From Halomonas sp. (GTDB lineage Bacteria > Pseudomonadota > Gammaproteobacteria > Pseudomonadales > Halomonadaceae), in assembly GCF_017983445.1 (NCBI RefSeq), contig NZ_JAGOBJ010000003.1:248001-312000 (forward strand): a stretch of DNA of 64,000 nucleotides, in the 5' to 3' direction. This document shows, one piece after another, positions 27,291-35,558 of the stretch (its first letter is position 1; the number at the start of each line of letters is the position of its first letter). A program made the position numbers and the translations under genes. The notes under the pieces were generated by a model, which was not told where the DNA came from, made no database searches, and saw nothing but the letters and a program-made list of their open reading frames with translations.

Positions 27291-27316
27291 ACCGCGCCAC
27301 GCGAGCGTGGCGCGGT
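27291..27316 (-). other. Strong intercistronic hairpin between phnD and phnC
   Basis: ACCGCGCCACGC and GCGTGGCGCGGT are perfect 12-bp arms around GA, with no T run after them. Placed just past the binding-protein stop, it probably protects the phnD message from 3' decay and lets less transcript go on to the membrane genes. Confidence 0.75.
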
Positions 27317-27321
27317 GCGTT

Positions 27322-28314
27322 TCACTCTTCCAGGTTTTCAGGCGTATAGCTCACGCCATTAGCGGCCTGAATGGTGCGAATAACCTGCCAGTTATCCTTA
27401 TAGTTGATGGGGATGAACTTCTCGACGCCTTCAAACTCTTCGCCAAGCTCTGTACCTACGAAATCAAAGCTGAAGAAAGCTTCTTCGATTTTTTCGACCA
27501 GATCAGGGTGCAGGTTATAGGCATAGTTGTAGGACGTCGTGGGGAAGCGGTCAGATTCATAGATCAGGCGAACGTCCTCGGTATCGTAAAGCCCGCGTGC
27601 GGCCATGCGGTCGACTACTTCCGAGGCCACCGGTGCGGCATCGTAATCGCGTGCCACCACGCCCAGCATGGACTGGTCGTGGCTGCCGGAGTAGACCACC
27701 TCGTAATCTTCATCAGGCGTTATGCCGAGTTCCGGCAACAGTGCGCGAGGCGCCAGGTTACCCGAATTGGAAGTTGGTGAGGTATGGGCAACGCGTTTCC
27801 CTTTAAGGTCTGAAAGCTCCTGAATATCGGAGTCGGCATGGGTGAATAGCTGCAGAGTGTAGCCAAACTGGCCATCATCAGAGCCCATCAGCGCAAAAGG
27901 CACCGCGCCTGCCAGGTTCACCGCAAACGGCGTGGGGCCCGTCGAGAAACCGGCGATATGCAGACGCCCGCTGCGCATGGCCTCTACCTGGGCCGCGTTG
28001 GACTGAACCGCGAAGAAGCGCACATCGCGCCCGGTCACTTCTGACAGGTGATCGATAAAGGGCTGCCAGATATCTGAATAGATCGCCGGATCTTCCACCG
28101 GGGTGTAGGCAAAAATCAGCGTATCGGGATTGGCCCATTTTGACTCATCGGCTGGAAGGTCAGCGACCATATCGCCATTTTCATCACAGTAAAGGGCATC
28201 AAGATCACCGCGCTCGCACTCGGCATAAGCATGGGTGGAAAGCAGCGCGAGGGGGAGTAGCGCTGTTGCAGTCATTAACGCAAGCGGGCGCTTGCGAAAA
28301 AGCGACGTAGCCAT
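27322..28314 (-). CDS. phnD: Phosphonate-type periplasmic binding protein
   Basis: A 330-residue binding protein starting at 28314 after GAGG. The signal peptide ends near HAYAECE. Mature blocks FAYTPVEDPAIYSDIWQPF and VAHTSPTSNSGNLAPRALL are the PhnD/PtxB ligand-pocket segments, where Ser/Thr/Asn residues hold the phosphonate or phosphite group. It heads the phnDCEE operon. The substrate (2-aminoethylphosphonate, phosphite or another) cannot be chosen by eye. No convincing Pho box was found in the 230 bases upstream. Confidence 0.9.
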   Translation of the reverse strand: MATSLFRKRPLALMTATALLPLALLSTHAYAECERGDLDALYCDENGDMVADLPADESKWANPDTLIFAYTPVEDPAIYSDIWQPFIDHLSEVTGRDVRFFAVQSNAAQVEAMRSGRLHIAGFSTGPTPFAVNLAGAVPFALMGSDDGQFGYTLQLFTHADSDIQELSDLKGKRVAHTSPTSNSGNLAPRALLPELGITPDEDYEVVYSGSHDQSMLGVVARDYDAAPVASEVVDRMAARGLYDTEDVRLIYESDRFPTTSYNYAYNLHPDLVEKIEEAFFSFDFVGTELGEEFEGVEKFIPINYKDNWQVIRTIQAANGVSYTPENLEE

Positions 28315-28545
28315 GTGAAACCTCATTAGTAAGTTATTTTTGTGGTCTTGCTGTTTATGGTCGTGCTATTTGTTGGGGCATTATTTAAGGTTGGATTAAG
28401 GGGTAGCTAATAAGCGCCTGGGTGTTCTTTTCTCTGCGCTATGTCACTCACATGGCGACACTCGCTGTTCGAAAGTGCACATTTAGCCGCTTAAATATTG
28501 GTTTTCGAAAATCAACACTCTCAATCTAGGGTTTGTGACAAAGTT

Positions 28546-29142
28546 ATGTCAAACACTTTCCTTGCCTCCTCCGACCATTGGCGCAACCGCTACTTGCTAA
28601 TGCGCCATGGCCATAGTCAGGCAAATCAGCAAAAGTTGATTATTAGCAGTCCTGAACGCGGGCTTAGCGCCTTTGGACTGTCAGAAATGGGTGAACAGCA
28701 GCTCGCGCAAGCGGTAGCCAAGTGGGCATGGCCAACCCCGACGCGAGTGATTCATTCTGACTTTTTACGCACCACGCAAACGGCTGCGCGGATCGCAAGT
28801 GCCTTCAAGCTTGAAATGAGCAAGGATGAGCGTTTGCGTGAACGCTATTTTGGCGAATTCGACGGCGAGGGAGATATTCATTATCCGGATGTATGGGCGC
28901 TGGATGCTCGTGATGCCGAGCATTGCCACCGCCAGGTGGAAGCGGTTAGTTCAGTGGCGGCGCGTATGATGGCCGTGATTGAGCACTGGGAAGCGCAAAC
29001 CGATGATGAAACGATTTTGCTGGTAAGCCATGGCGACCCGCTGCAAATACTGCTCACTGCATTGGCGGGCAAGCCGCTCAGCCAGCACCGTGAGCAGCTT
29101 GCCTTGTTACCGGCCAGTATTACCGCTGTGGGCGCTCGTTAG
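28546..29142 (+). CDS. Histidine phosphatase family protein
   Basis: A 198-residue branch-1 histidine phosphatase (phosphoglycerate-mutase-like). The catalytic LMRHGHSQAN motif carries the phosphorylated His, RTTQTAARI the second Arg, and LLVSHGDPLQILL the second catalytic His. An ATG at 28546 is preferred; a TTG at 28498 would add 16 residues. Relatives dephosphorylate sugar phosphates, cobalamin intermediates or phosphohistidine; no specific substrate is implied. It is divergent from phnD and convergent with the aap operon. Confidence 0.83.
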   Translation: MSNTFLASSDHWRNRYLLMRHGHSQANQQKLIISSPERGLSAFGLSEMGEQQLAQAVAKWAWPTPTRVIHSDFLRTTQTAARIASAFKLEMSKDERLRERYFGEFDGEGDIHYPDVWALDARDAEHCHRQVEAVSSVAARMMAVIEHWEAQTDDETILLVSHGDPLQILLTALAGKPLSQHREQLALLPASITAVGAR

Positions 29143-29156
29143 GCGCACGGCAACGC

Positions 29157-29933
29157 TTAATGGCCCAGTATCTGGCTCAAGAACAGCTGAGTACGCTCCG
29201 ACTGGGGGTTATTGAAGAACGGTTCCGGTGCGTTTTCTTCAATAATCTGCCCTTGGTCCATAAAGATCACCCGGTCGGCGACGGTTTTGGCAAAGCCCAT
29301 TTCATGGGTGACGCAGAGCATGGTCATGCCTTCATTGGCAAGCTCAACCATCACGTCCAGCACTTCCTTGATCATTTCCGGGTCAAGAGCGGAAGTGGGC
29401 TCATCGAACAGCATGATATCCGGATGCATGCACAGCGAGCGGGCGATGGCCACCCGTTGCTGCTGGCCGCCGGAGAGCTGACCGGGGTATTTCCTGGCCT
29501 GTTCTGCGATCTTTACCCGTTCCAGATAGCGCATCGCCTGCGCTTCGGCTTCCTTACGAGGCTTTTTTTGTACCCACATTGGCGCGATACAGCAGTTCTC
29601 AAGCACGCTTAGGTGGGGAAAAAGATTGAAGTGCTGAAACACCATGCCGACGCTACGACGAATCTGCTCGATGCGTTTTACATCCTGGGTGAGCGGTTTC
29701 CCGCCGACCACGATCTCGCCCTGCTGGTGCTCTTCCAGATGATTGATACAGCGAATCAGCGTCGATTTACCCGAACCGGACGGGCCGCAGATAACGATAC
29801 GCTCGCCGCGTTTTACTTCGAAATCAATATCACGCAGTACGTGAAAGTCGCCGTACCACTTGTTGACGCCGCGCATTTCAACCATCAGGTCAGGAGTACT
29901 TGTAACAGAGCTATTATTGGCTGCTTGTGTCAT
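29157..29933 (-). CDS. aapP: General L-amino-acid ABC transporter ATPase
   Basis: A 258-residue polar-amino-acid ATPase. Walker [10 protein letters not shown], the Q loop [10 protein letters not shown], signature [14 protein letters not shown], Walker [15 protein letters not shown] and the His switch CVTHEMGFA are complete. It is the last gene of aapJQMP and powers the AapQ-AapM channel. The start at 29933 (MTQAANN) is six residues inside the longest frame and has AGGA upstream. Relatives in Rhizobium take up a wide range of L-amino acids. Confidence 0.93.
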   Translation of the reverse strand: MTQAANNSSVTSTPDLMVEMRGVNKWYGDFHVLRDIDFEVKRGERIVICGPSGSGKSTLIRCINHLEEHQQGEIVVGGKPLTQDVKRIEQIRRSVGMVFQHFNLFPHLSVLENCCIAPMWVQKKPRKEAEAQAMRYLERVKIAEQARKYPGQLSGGQQQRVAIARSLCMHPDIMLFDEPTSALDPEMIKEVLDVMVELANEGMTMLCVTHEMGFAKTVADRVIFMDQGQIIEENAPEPFFNNPQSERTQLFLSQILGH

Positions 29934-29971
29934 GTGTGAAGTCCTACTCAAAATCTTTAAGAAAAGCGGCG

Positions 29972-31072
29972 TTAGCGCTTATGGCCGGTATTGAGCTTGC
30001 GTTCCAGATACTGGCTATAGCGCGACATGCTGAAGCAGAAAATCCAGAAAACGAACGCTGCAAATACATAGCCTTCAATGGAAAAGCCCAGCCAGTTCGA
30101 GTCGGAAAGCGCGGCCTGCACGATACCCAACAGATCAAACAGGCCAATGATCATGACCAGCGTGGTGTCTTTAAATAGTGAAATAAACGTATTGACGATG
30201 CCTGGAATCATCATCTTCAGTGCTTGTGGCATAACAATCAGCCCCATGCGCTTCCAGTATGTCATTCCCAGCGCGGCAGCAGCCTCTTCCTGGCCTTTGG
30301 GAATCGCCTGCAGACCGCCACGGATCACCTCGGCCATATACGCGCTTTGAAACAGCGTCAGGCCGATCAGCGCGCGTACCAGACGATCGACACTGATACC
30401 CGAAGGTAAGAACAGTGGCAGCATGACCGAGGCCATAAACAGCACGGTGATCAGCGGTACGCCCCGCCAGAACTCAATAAAGATGACGCAGAAGCTTTTC
30501 ACGATCGGCATGTTGGAGCGCCGTCCCAACGCCAGCACAATGCCGATGGGAAGCGCCCCGATCATGCCCACAGAGGCCAGTAGCAGCGTCAGCATCAAAC
30601 CGCCCCAGCGGTGGGTCGGTACACGCGGTAAATCGAAATAGCCACCGTGCAGCAATACATAAGCCGCAATCGGGAATCCCACTAACGCAAGCACGGCCAC
30701 CCAGCGTTTAAACGGCATGCGCGGTATGGCAAGCCACGCAATCAGCGCAAAGAAGCCCGCAAAGACGATATTGGCCCGCCAAACCTCATCGCGTGGGTAA
30801 AGGCCATACATGAACTGGCTAAAGCGCGCCTTTACGAACACCCAGCAGGCGCCCTCGCGTGAGCAGTCTTCCCGCGTGGTGCCGCTCCAGTCAGCGTTGA
30901 TAAACGCCCATTGAATGGTCGGCACCAGCAGTAGATACAGCACGTAAAGGCCAATCAGGGTAAACAGCGTATTGATAGGCCCGCTGAATAGATTGGCGCG
31001 TAGCCAGGCAAGCGGACCAATCGTGTTGGTAGGTGCTGGCCGCTGGTTGATCATTGTTTGATTATGAATCAT
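29972..31072 (-). CDS. aapM: General L-amino-acid ABC permease
   Basis: A 366-residue permease. The N-terminal part has extra hydrophobic spans, as in AapM, followed by the HisM-type core with the EAA loop [23 protein letters not shown] and the [19 protein letters not shown] helix. Start at 31072 follows GAGG. A Cys-containing periplasmic loop (about residues 65-80, [12 protein letters not shown]) is conserved in the family. It partners AapQ; aapQ ends 20 bases upstream and aapP starts 38 bases downstream. Confidence 0.92.
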   Translation of the reverse strand: MIHNQTMINQRPAPTNTIGPLAWLRANLFSGPINTLFTLIGLYVLYLLLVPTIQWAFINADWSGTTREDCSREGACWVFVKARFSQFMYGLYPRDEVWRANIVFAGFFALIAWLAIPRMPFKRWVAVLALVGFPIAAYVLLHGGYFDLPRVPTHRWGGLMLTLLLASVGMIGALPIGIVLALGRRSNMPIVKSFCVIFIEFWRGVPLITVLFMASVMLPLFLPSGISVDRLVRALIGLTLFQSAYMAEVIRGGLQAIPKGQEEAAAALGMTYWKRMGLIVMPQALKMMIPGIVNTFISLFKDTTLVMIIGLFDLLGIVQAALSDSNWLGFSIEGYVFAAFVFWIFCFSMSRYSQYLERKLNTGHKR

Positions 31073-31092
31073 GCAGAAATCCTCACCGTCAC

Positions 31093-32283
31093 TTAGCGCT
31101 CGACCAGCGCCACGCGGGCGTTGAACCAGTTCATAAACATGGAAACCAACAGACTGATGGTCAGATACACCGCCATGGTCATGGCAATGACCTCAATGGC
31201 CTGGCCTGTTTGGTTGAGCGTTGTGCCCGCAAACACTGAAACGAGATCGGGATAGCCGATCGCGGTGGCCAGTGACGAGTTCTTGAACAGGTTCAGATAC
31301 TGGCTGGTCAGCGGGGGGATAATGACCCGCAGTGCTTGGGGAATGACCACCAGTCGAAGCACAAGATTGCGCGGCAGGCTTAACGCCTGGGCCGCTTCGG
31401 TTTGCCCATGCGAAATGGCCTGGATACCCGAGCGGACAATTTCTGCAATAAACGCTGCGGTATAGATCGACAGCGCCAGCCACAGGGCCAGGAACTCGGG
31501 AATGATCGTAAAGCCACCCCGGAAGTTGAACCCACGCAGCTCAGGCACATCCCAGGTCACCGGTACGCCTGTCGCGAGCAAGACCAGCAGCGGTAAACCA
31601 AAAATGAGCGCCAGAGAGATCCATATAGCCGGCAGGCGTTTGCCCGTGGCCTCGTGTCGACGCTTATTCCAGATCACCAGAATAATGCTGGCCACAATCG
31701 CTACCAAAAACGTCGCCGGAATTAACCCAAATCCCGACTCAAAAAGCGGTTCGGGTAAGTAAAGGCCCCGCACGTTAAGGAAGAGAACTTCGCCGAAAGA
31801 CAAACTGTCCCGGGCACTTGGCAGGGCTCGCAGCACGGCAAAATACCAGAAGAAGATTTGCAGCAGCAGCGGAATATTACGAAAGGTTTCAATATAGGCA
31901 GTGGCGATGCGCGCCAGCAACCAGTTAGGCGATAGGCGGGCAATCCCCACAATAAAACCAATTGTGGTAGCCGCCACTACTCCGAATCCACCCACCAGTA
32001 ACGTATTGAGCAACCCTACCAAGAAGGTACGCCCATAAGTGTCCTGTGAGGAGTAGTCGATCAGGCTTTGGACAATACCAAAACCTGCGGTGTTATTTAA
32101 AAAGCCAAAGCCGGTGGTAATGCCCCGGGCGGATAAGTTGTCCTGAACATTGCCCACGATATACAGCAGAAAGGCGGCGACAGCCGCCATTAATAGACAC
32201 TGAAAAATAAGTGCACGTTTAGCGCGGTCTCGCCAGAACGGTGGCTTTTGGCCAGCGGGGCGAGCGTTGGGTCTTACTGACAT
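31093..32283 (-). CDS. aapQ: General L-amino-acid ABC permease
   Basis: A 396-residue permease, starting at 32283 after GGAGA. It has an N-terminal span near residue 25-45, a long middle region typical of AapQ, and the coupling EAA loop EAAQALSLPRNLVLRLVVIPQAL. With AapM it forms the heterodimeric channel for several L-amino acids. A 90-base gap with a strong hairpin separates it from aapJ, the usual place where expression drops between a binding protein and its membrane partners. Confidence 0.92.
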   Translation of the reverse strand: MSVRPNARPAGQKPPFWRDRAKRALIFQCLLMAAVAAFLLYIVGNVQDNLSARGITTGFGFLNNTAGFGIVQSLIDYSSQDTYGRTFLVGLLNTLLVGGFGVVAATTIGFIVGIARLSPNWLLARIATAYIETFRNIPLLLQIFFWYFAVLRALPSARDSLSFGEVLFLNVRGLYLPEPLFESGFGLIPATFLVAIVASIILVIWNKRRHEATGKRLPAIWISLALIFGLPLLVLLATGVPVTWDVPELRGFNFRGGFTIIPEFLALWLALSIYTAAFIAEIVRSGIQAISHGQTEAAQALSLPRNLVLRLVVIPQALRVIIPPLTSQYLNLFKNSSLATAIGYPDLVSVFAGTTLNQTGQAIEVIAMTMAVYLTISLLVSMFMNWFNARVALVER

Positions 32284-32318
32284 GGGTGGCGTCTCCGCTA
32301 CACGGAATTCAATCAAAT

Positions 32319-32351
32319 GGCCCGCCGATGCTCTTTAAGGGCTGGCGGGCC
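32319..32351 (-). other. Intercistronic hairpin between aapJ and aapQ
   Basis: GGCCCGCC and GGCGGGCC are perfect 8-bp arms across a 17-base loop, not followed by a T run. It parallels the phnD-phnC hairpin and likely sets the ratio of binding protein to permease. Confidence 0.7.
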
Positions 32352-32367
32352 GGGTCAAGCGAGACGC

Positions 32368-33393
32368 TTAGCGAATCGGCGGTGCGTACTGGAAGCCACC
32401 TTGGTTCCACAGGGCATTAACACCCCGTTCAATTTCAAGCGGAGAGCCCATGCCGACATTGCGCTCAAAGCTTTCGGCGTAGTTACCTACTTGGCTAATG
32501 ATGTTATAAGCCCAGTCAGCGTCCAGGCCCATGCCTTCGCCGTAGTTACCGTCCTGACCCAGCAGGCGGGCGATGTCAGGATTTTCGGAGCTGGTCATTT
32601 CATCAACGTTTTCGCTGGTCACGCCGTACTCTTCAGCGTTCAACATGGCAAACAGCGACCATTTGACGATATTGAACCAGGTGTCATCGCCCTGGCGCAC
32701 AACCGGGCCCAGCGGCTCCTTGGAAATAATCTCGGGAAGGATAACAGCGCCGTTCGGGTCGTCCAGCTGAATGCGTAGAGCTGCCAGCTGCGAGGTATCG
32801 GAAGTCAATACATCACAGCGGCCAGCCTGGAAGCCACCCACGGTTTGCTCGGACGTATCAAACACGATGGGATCGAACTGCATGTCGTTGGCGCGGAAAT
32901 AATCGGCCACGTTAAGCTCGGTGGTGGTGCCGGTCTGGATACAGATCGCCGCACCATCAAGCTCATCTGCGCCGCTGATGCCCAGGTCACGGCTAACCAT
33001 AAAGCCGATGCCATCGTAGAAGTTGACGCCTGCGAAATTCAGACCCAGCGTGGTATCTCGGGTGGTCGTCCAGGTCGTGTTACGCGAAAGCAGATCCACT
33101 TCGCCCGACTGCAAAGCGGTAAAGCGTTCTACGGCATTAAGTGAAATGTAGTTAACCGCGTCGGCATCTCCCAGAACGGCAGCTGCCACGGCACGGCATA
33201 CATCGACGTCCAACCCTTGCCAGTTGCCATCGCCATCGGGTGCGGAAAAGCCTGGCAAACCGTCACTGACGCCGCACTGAACCGCGCCACGCTCAATCGT
33301 ATCTTCCAAGGTAGCTGCATTTGCCGTCGCGGTTCCTGCTAGAGTGACGACGCCTGCTGAAGCCAGCAGTACCAGGTGTTTTTTAGTTAGCAT
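32368..33393 (-). CDS. aapJ: General L-amino-acid periplasmic binding protein
   Basis: A 341-residue SBP_bac_3 protein with a signal peptide ending ATANAA. Motifs VQCGVSDGLPGFSAPD, GLDVDVCRAVAAAVLGD and ISLNAVERFTALQSGEVDLL line the amino-acid site. It captures L-amino acids for AapQMP and is first in the operon. A sigma-54 promoter 60 bases upstream with paired NtrC-like sites points to nitrogen-limitation control. The gene upstream on the same strand encodes a close paralogue. Confidence 0.93.
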   Translation of the reverse strand: MLTKKHLVLLASAGVVTLAGTATANAATLEDTIERGAVQCGVSDGLPGFSAPDGDGNWQGLDVDVCRAVAAAVLGDADAVNYISLNAVERFTALQSGEVDLLSRNTTWTTTRDTTLGLNFAGVNFYDGIGFMVSRDLGISGADELDGAAICIQTGTTTELNVADYFRANDMQFDPIVFDTSEQTVGGFQAGRCDVLTSDTSQLAALRIQLDDPNGAVILPEIISKEPLGPVVRQGDDTWFNIVKWSLFAMLNAEEYGVTSENVDEMTSSENPDIARLLGQDGNYGEGMGLDADWAYNIISQVGNYAESFERNVGMGSPLEIERGVNALWNQGGFQYAPPIR

Positions 33394-33451
33394 GGTTATT
33401 TCCCATTGTGTTTAGTCTTGTTATGCATGCAGAGGCATGACATATAAAACT

Positions 33452-33468
33452 AGCAAGGAAGATGCCAA
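33452..33468 (-). promoter_or_regulatory. Sigma-54 (-24/-12) promoter of the aap operon
   Basis: On the minus strand TTGGCATCTTCCTTGCT: GG and GC with exact ten-base spacing, perfect TTGC -12 element and TTGGCA -24 element. Predicted start near 33441, 48 bases before aapJ. Confidence 0.82.
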
Positions 33469-33520
33469 CATGGGATATCGCCAAATTCAGCGCTTTTCAA
33501 CGCAAAACATCCCGGTTCCG

Positions 33521-33577
33521 ACGAAAGTTTAGGTGCAAAAAATCAGAAACGGTTACTACACGCCCTGGTTTGGTGCA
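33521..33577 (-). promoter_or_regulatory. NtrC-like enhancer sites of the aap operon
   Basis: GGTGCA (plus-strand reading) at 33572-33577 with left half CGCCCT gives 9 of 12 matches; a second GGTGCA at 33532-33537 is a strong half-site only. Their centres lie near -128 and -88 from the predicted start, the same geometry as at glnK. The distal site overlaps the terminator of the upstream gene. Confidence 0.45.
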
Positions 33578-33583
33578 GTAACC
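33534..33583 (-). terminator. Terminator candidate after the aapJ paralogue
   Basis: On the minus strand GGTTACT pairs with AGTAACC over a 19-base loop; a T-rich stretch follows nine bases later. It is a modest structure but correctly placed 23 bases past the stop. Confidence 0.5.
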
Positions 33584-33605
33584 GCTGGTCGCCATTCAAA
33601 AGTGT

Positions 33606-34622
33606 TTAACGAATGGGCGGCGCGTACTGGATGCCGCCATCTTTCCACAGCGCGTTCAAACCGCGGGCGATCTTGAAGTTGGAGTCCGCACCTACGTTGC
33701 GCTCATAAATTTCTGCGTAGTTACCCACCTGGCTGATGATGTTGTAGGCCCAGTCAGCGCCCAAGCCCATGCCTTCGCCGTAATTGCCGTCCTGGCCCAG
33801 CAGGCGGGCGATGTCAGGATTTTCGGAGCTGGTCATTTCATCGACATTTTCGCTGGTCACGCCGTACTCTTCAGCATTCAACATGGCAAACAGTGACCAC
33901 TTCACGATATTGAACCACTCATCGTCCCCTTGACGTACGGCAGGGCCAAGCGGCTCTTTGGAAATGATTTCGGGCAGCACAACGGCCATATTCGGGTCGG
34001 CAAGTTGCATACGCTGCGCGTAGAGCTGAGAGGCATCGGAGCTTAAAACATCGCACCGGCCAGCCTCGAAACCCGCAATGGACTGCTCTGGGGAATCAAA
34101 GACCACCGCGTCGTAACTCATGTCATTGATACGGAAATAGTCGGAAAGGTTCAGCTCACTGGTAGTGCCCGACTGGGTGCATACCGCCGCTCCGTCGAGT
34201 TCCTCAGCGCTCTGCACGCCTAGGTCACTGGCGACCATAAAGGCTTGGCCATCATAGTAGGTCACCCCGGTAAACTGGAGACCGAGCGTCGTATCACGGC
34301 TTGAAGACCAGGTGGTGGTGCGGGATAGCAGGTCCACCTCGCCAGACTGCAGCGCAGTAAATCGTTCGACCGAGTCCAGCGGTACAAAATCAACCTTACT
34401 GGCGTCCCCCAGGGCCGCTGCGGCAACCGCACGGCAGATATCGGTATCCAAGCCCTGATACTGATCGTTGTCGTCCAGCGAGGAGAAGCCGGGCTGCGCG
34501 GCATTGACGCCACAGCGCACGCTGTCACGGGATTGCACCTTTTCCAGCGTAGGGGTATCCGCCAGGGCAAATGTGGGAACCAGGGCACAGGCGCTAATAC
34601 TTAACCAACGTACGGTTTTCAT
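33606..34622 (-). CDS. Amino-acid periplasmic binding protein, AapJ paralogue
   Basis: A 338-residue SBP_bac_3 protein, start at 34622 after AAGGA, signal peptide ending FALAD. It shares the whole AapJ layout and is almost identical over the C-terminal half; a stretch of about 50 residues from WFNIVKWSLFAMLN onward is unchanged. The N-terminal lobe, which shapes the ligand pocket, differs more, so it may feed other amino acids to the same AapQMP channel. It lies between the speE terminator and the aapJ sigma-54 promoter. No promoter of its own is obvious in the 75-base gap. Confidence 0.9.
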   Translation of the reverse strand: MKTVRWLSISACALVPTFALADTPTLEKVQSRDSVRCGVNAAQPGFSSLDDNDQYQGLDTDICRAVAAAALGDASKVDFVPLDSVERFTALQSGEVDLLSRTTTWSSSRDTTLGLQFTGVTYYDGQAFMVASDLGVQSAEELDGAAVCTQSGTTSELNLSDYFRINDMSYDAVVFDSPEQSIAGFEAGRCDVLSSDASQLYAQRMQLADPNMAVVLPEIISKEPLGPAVRQGDDEWFNIVKWSLFAMLNAEEYGVTSENVDEMTSSENPDIARLLGQDGNYGEGMGLGADWAYNIISQVGNYAEIYERNVGADSNFKIARGLNALWKDGGIQYAPPIR

Positions 34623-34647
34623 TGTTGTTTCCTTAACGTTGAGACAC

Positions 34648-34675
34648 AAAAAAGCCGGGCAGAGCAGCCCGGCCT
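34648..34675 (-). terminator. Terminator of hemE-speE
   Basis: GCCGGGC pairs with GCCCGGC around AGAGCA; on the minus strand a run of T follows. It lies 23 bases past the speE stop and just upstream of the next gene's ribosome site. Confidence 0.82.
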
Positions 34676-34697
34676 TTATCGCTTGCTGGCGCGTGCG

Positions 34698-35558
34698 TTA
34701 AGCGAATGCTTTTCGCATAAACGGCGGCAGCGCCAGGGCGCCACGGTGGGCATCCACTGTGTAGTACTGTAGCGGCATTTCGTGGCTAGCGGCAGCCTCT
34801 TCGCGGAAGGTTTCCACGTTGGTACCTTTACCGGCAAGCGTCACGCTCCACCAGCCAGACGGATAAACCGGCTGGGGGAAGGGCAGTGTGGCGACACTCT
34901 CAAAACCCGCTTCACGCATATCATTACGCAGCTCGCGAATGATATTGCCGCTGTGATAAAGCGGCGATTCACTCTGCTGGACCATCACGCCATCGGCTTT
35001 CAAAATCCGATGACAACGCTTCAGGAAGTCGGTCTTGAACAGGCCTTCGGCGGGGCCAACCGGGTCGGTGGAGTCGATAATCAGCACGTCGATGCTTTCA
35101 TCGGCGGCGTCATCCACCCACTTGACGCCATCGGCGAACAGAAGCTCGGCACGCGGATCGCTGTTGGCTTCCACTAGCGCCGGGAAGAAACGCTCGGATG
35201 CCTTGGTCACTTCCTCGTCGATATCGATCTGGGTGACTTTCTCGACGCCCGGATGACGCAGGACTTCCTTGAGCGTGCCGCAGTCACCGCCGCCAATAAT
35301 TACCACGCGCTTGGGCGCCGGATGAGTAAACAGCGCCGGATGGGCGATCATTTCGTGATACAGGAAGTTGTCGCGGTCGGTGAGCATCACGCAGCCGTCC
35401 AGCACCATCAGGTTGCCGTAGGTCTCGGTGGCGTACACTTCCAGATGCTGGTATTCGCTCTGTACATCCAACAGCTTTTCAGAGATCTTCAGCGAGAAGG
35501 CGCTGCCGTGGCTATCAAAAACTTCGGTAAACCACTGGTCGTCGCGTAATTCGCTCAT
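34698..35558 (-). CDS. speE: Spermidine synthase (polyamine aminopropyltransferase)
   Basis: A 286-residue cytoplasmic enzyme that moves aminopropyl from decarboxylated S-adenosylmethionine to putrescine. The nucleotide site VVIIGGGDCGTLKEVLRH, the acidic IDIDEEV and the catalytic LIIDSTDPVGPAEGLF are all clear. Start at 35558, after AGGAG, overlaps the hemE stop by one base (TGATG), so translation is coupled to hemE. No speD gene is nearby. Confidence 0.95.
   Translation of the reverse strand: MSELRDDQWFTEVFDSHGSAFSLKISEKLLDVQSEYQHLEVYATETYGNLMVLDGCVMLTDRDNFLYHEMIAHPALFTHPAPKRVVIIGGGDCGTLKEVLRHPGVEKVTQIDIDEEVTKASERFFPALVEANSDPRAELLFADGVKWVDDAADESIDVLIIDSTDPVGPAEGLFKTDFLKRCHRILKADGVMVQQSESPLYHSGNIIRELRNDMREAGFESVATLPFPQPVYPSGWWSVTLAGKGTNVETFREEAAASHEMPLQYYTVDAHRGALALPPFMRKAFA

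Noticed and set aside
28315-28545. Possible Pho box upstream of phnD
   Set aside because: TGTCA-like words occur near 28440 and 28545, but not as two good 7-bp repeats with correct 11-base spacing and promoter position.
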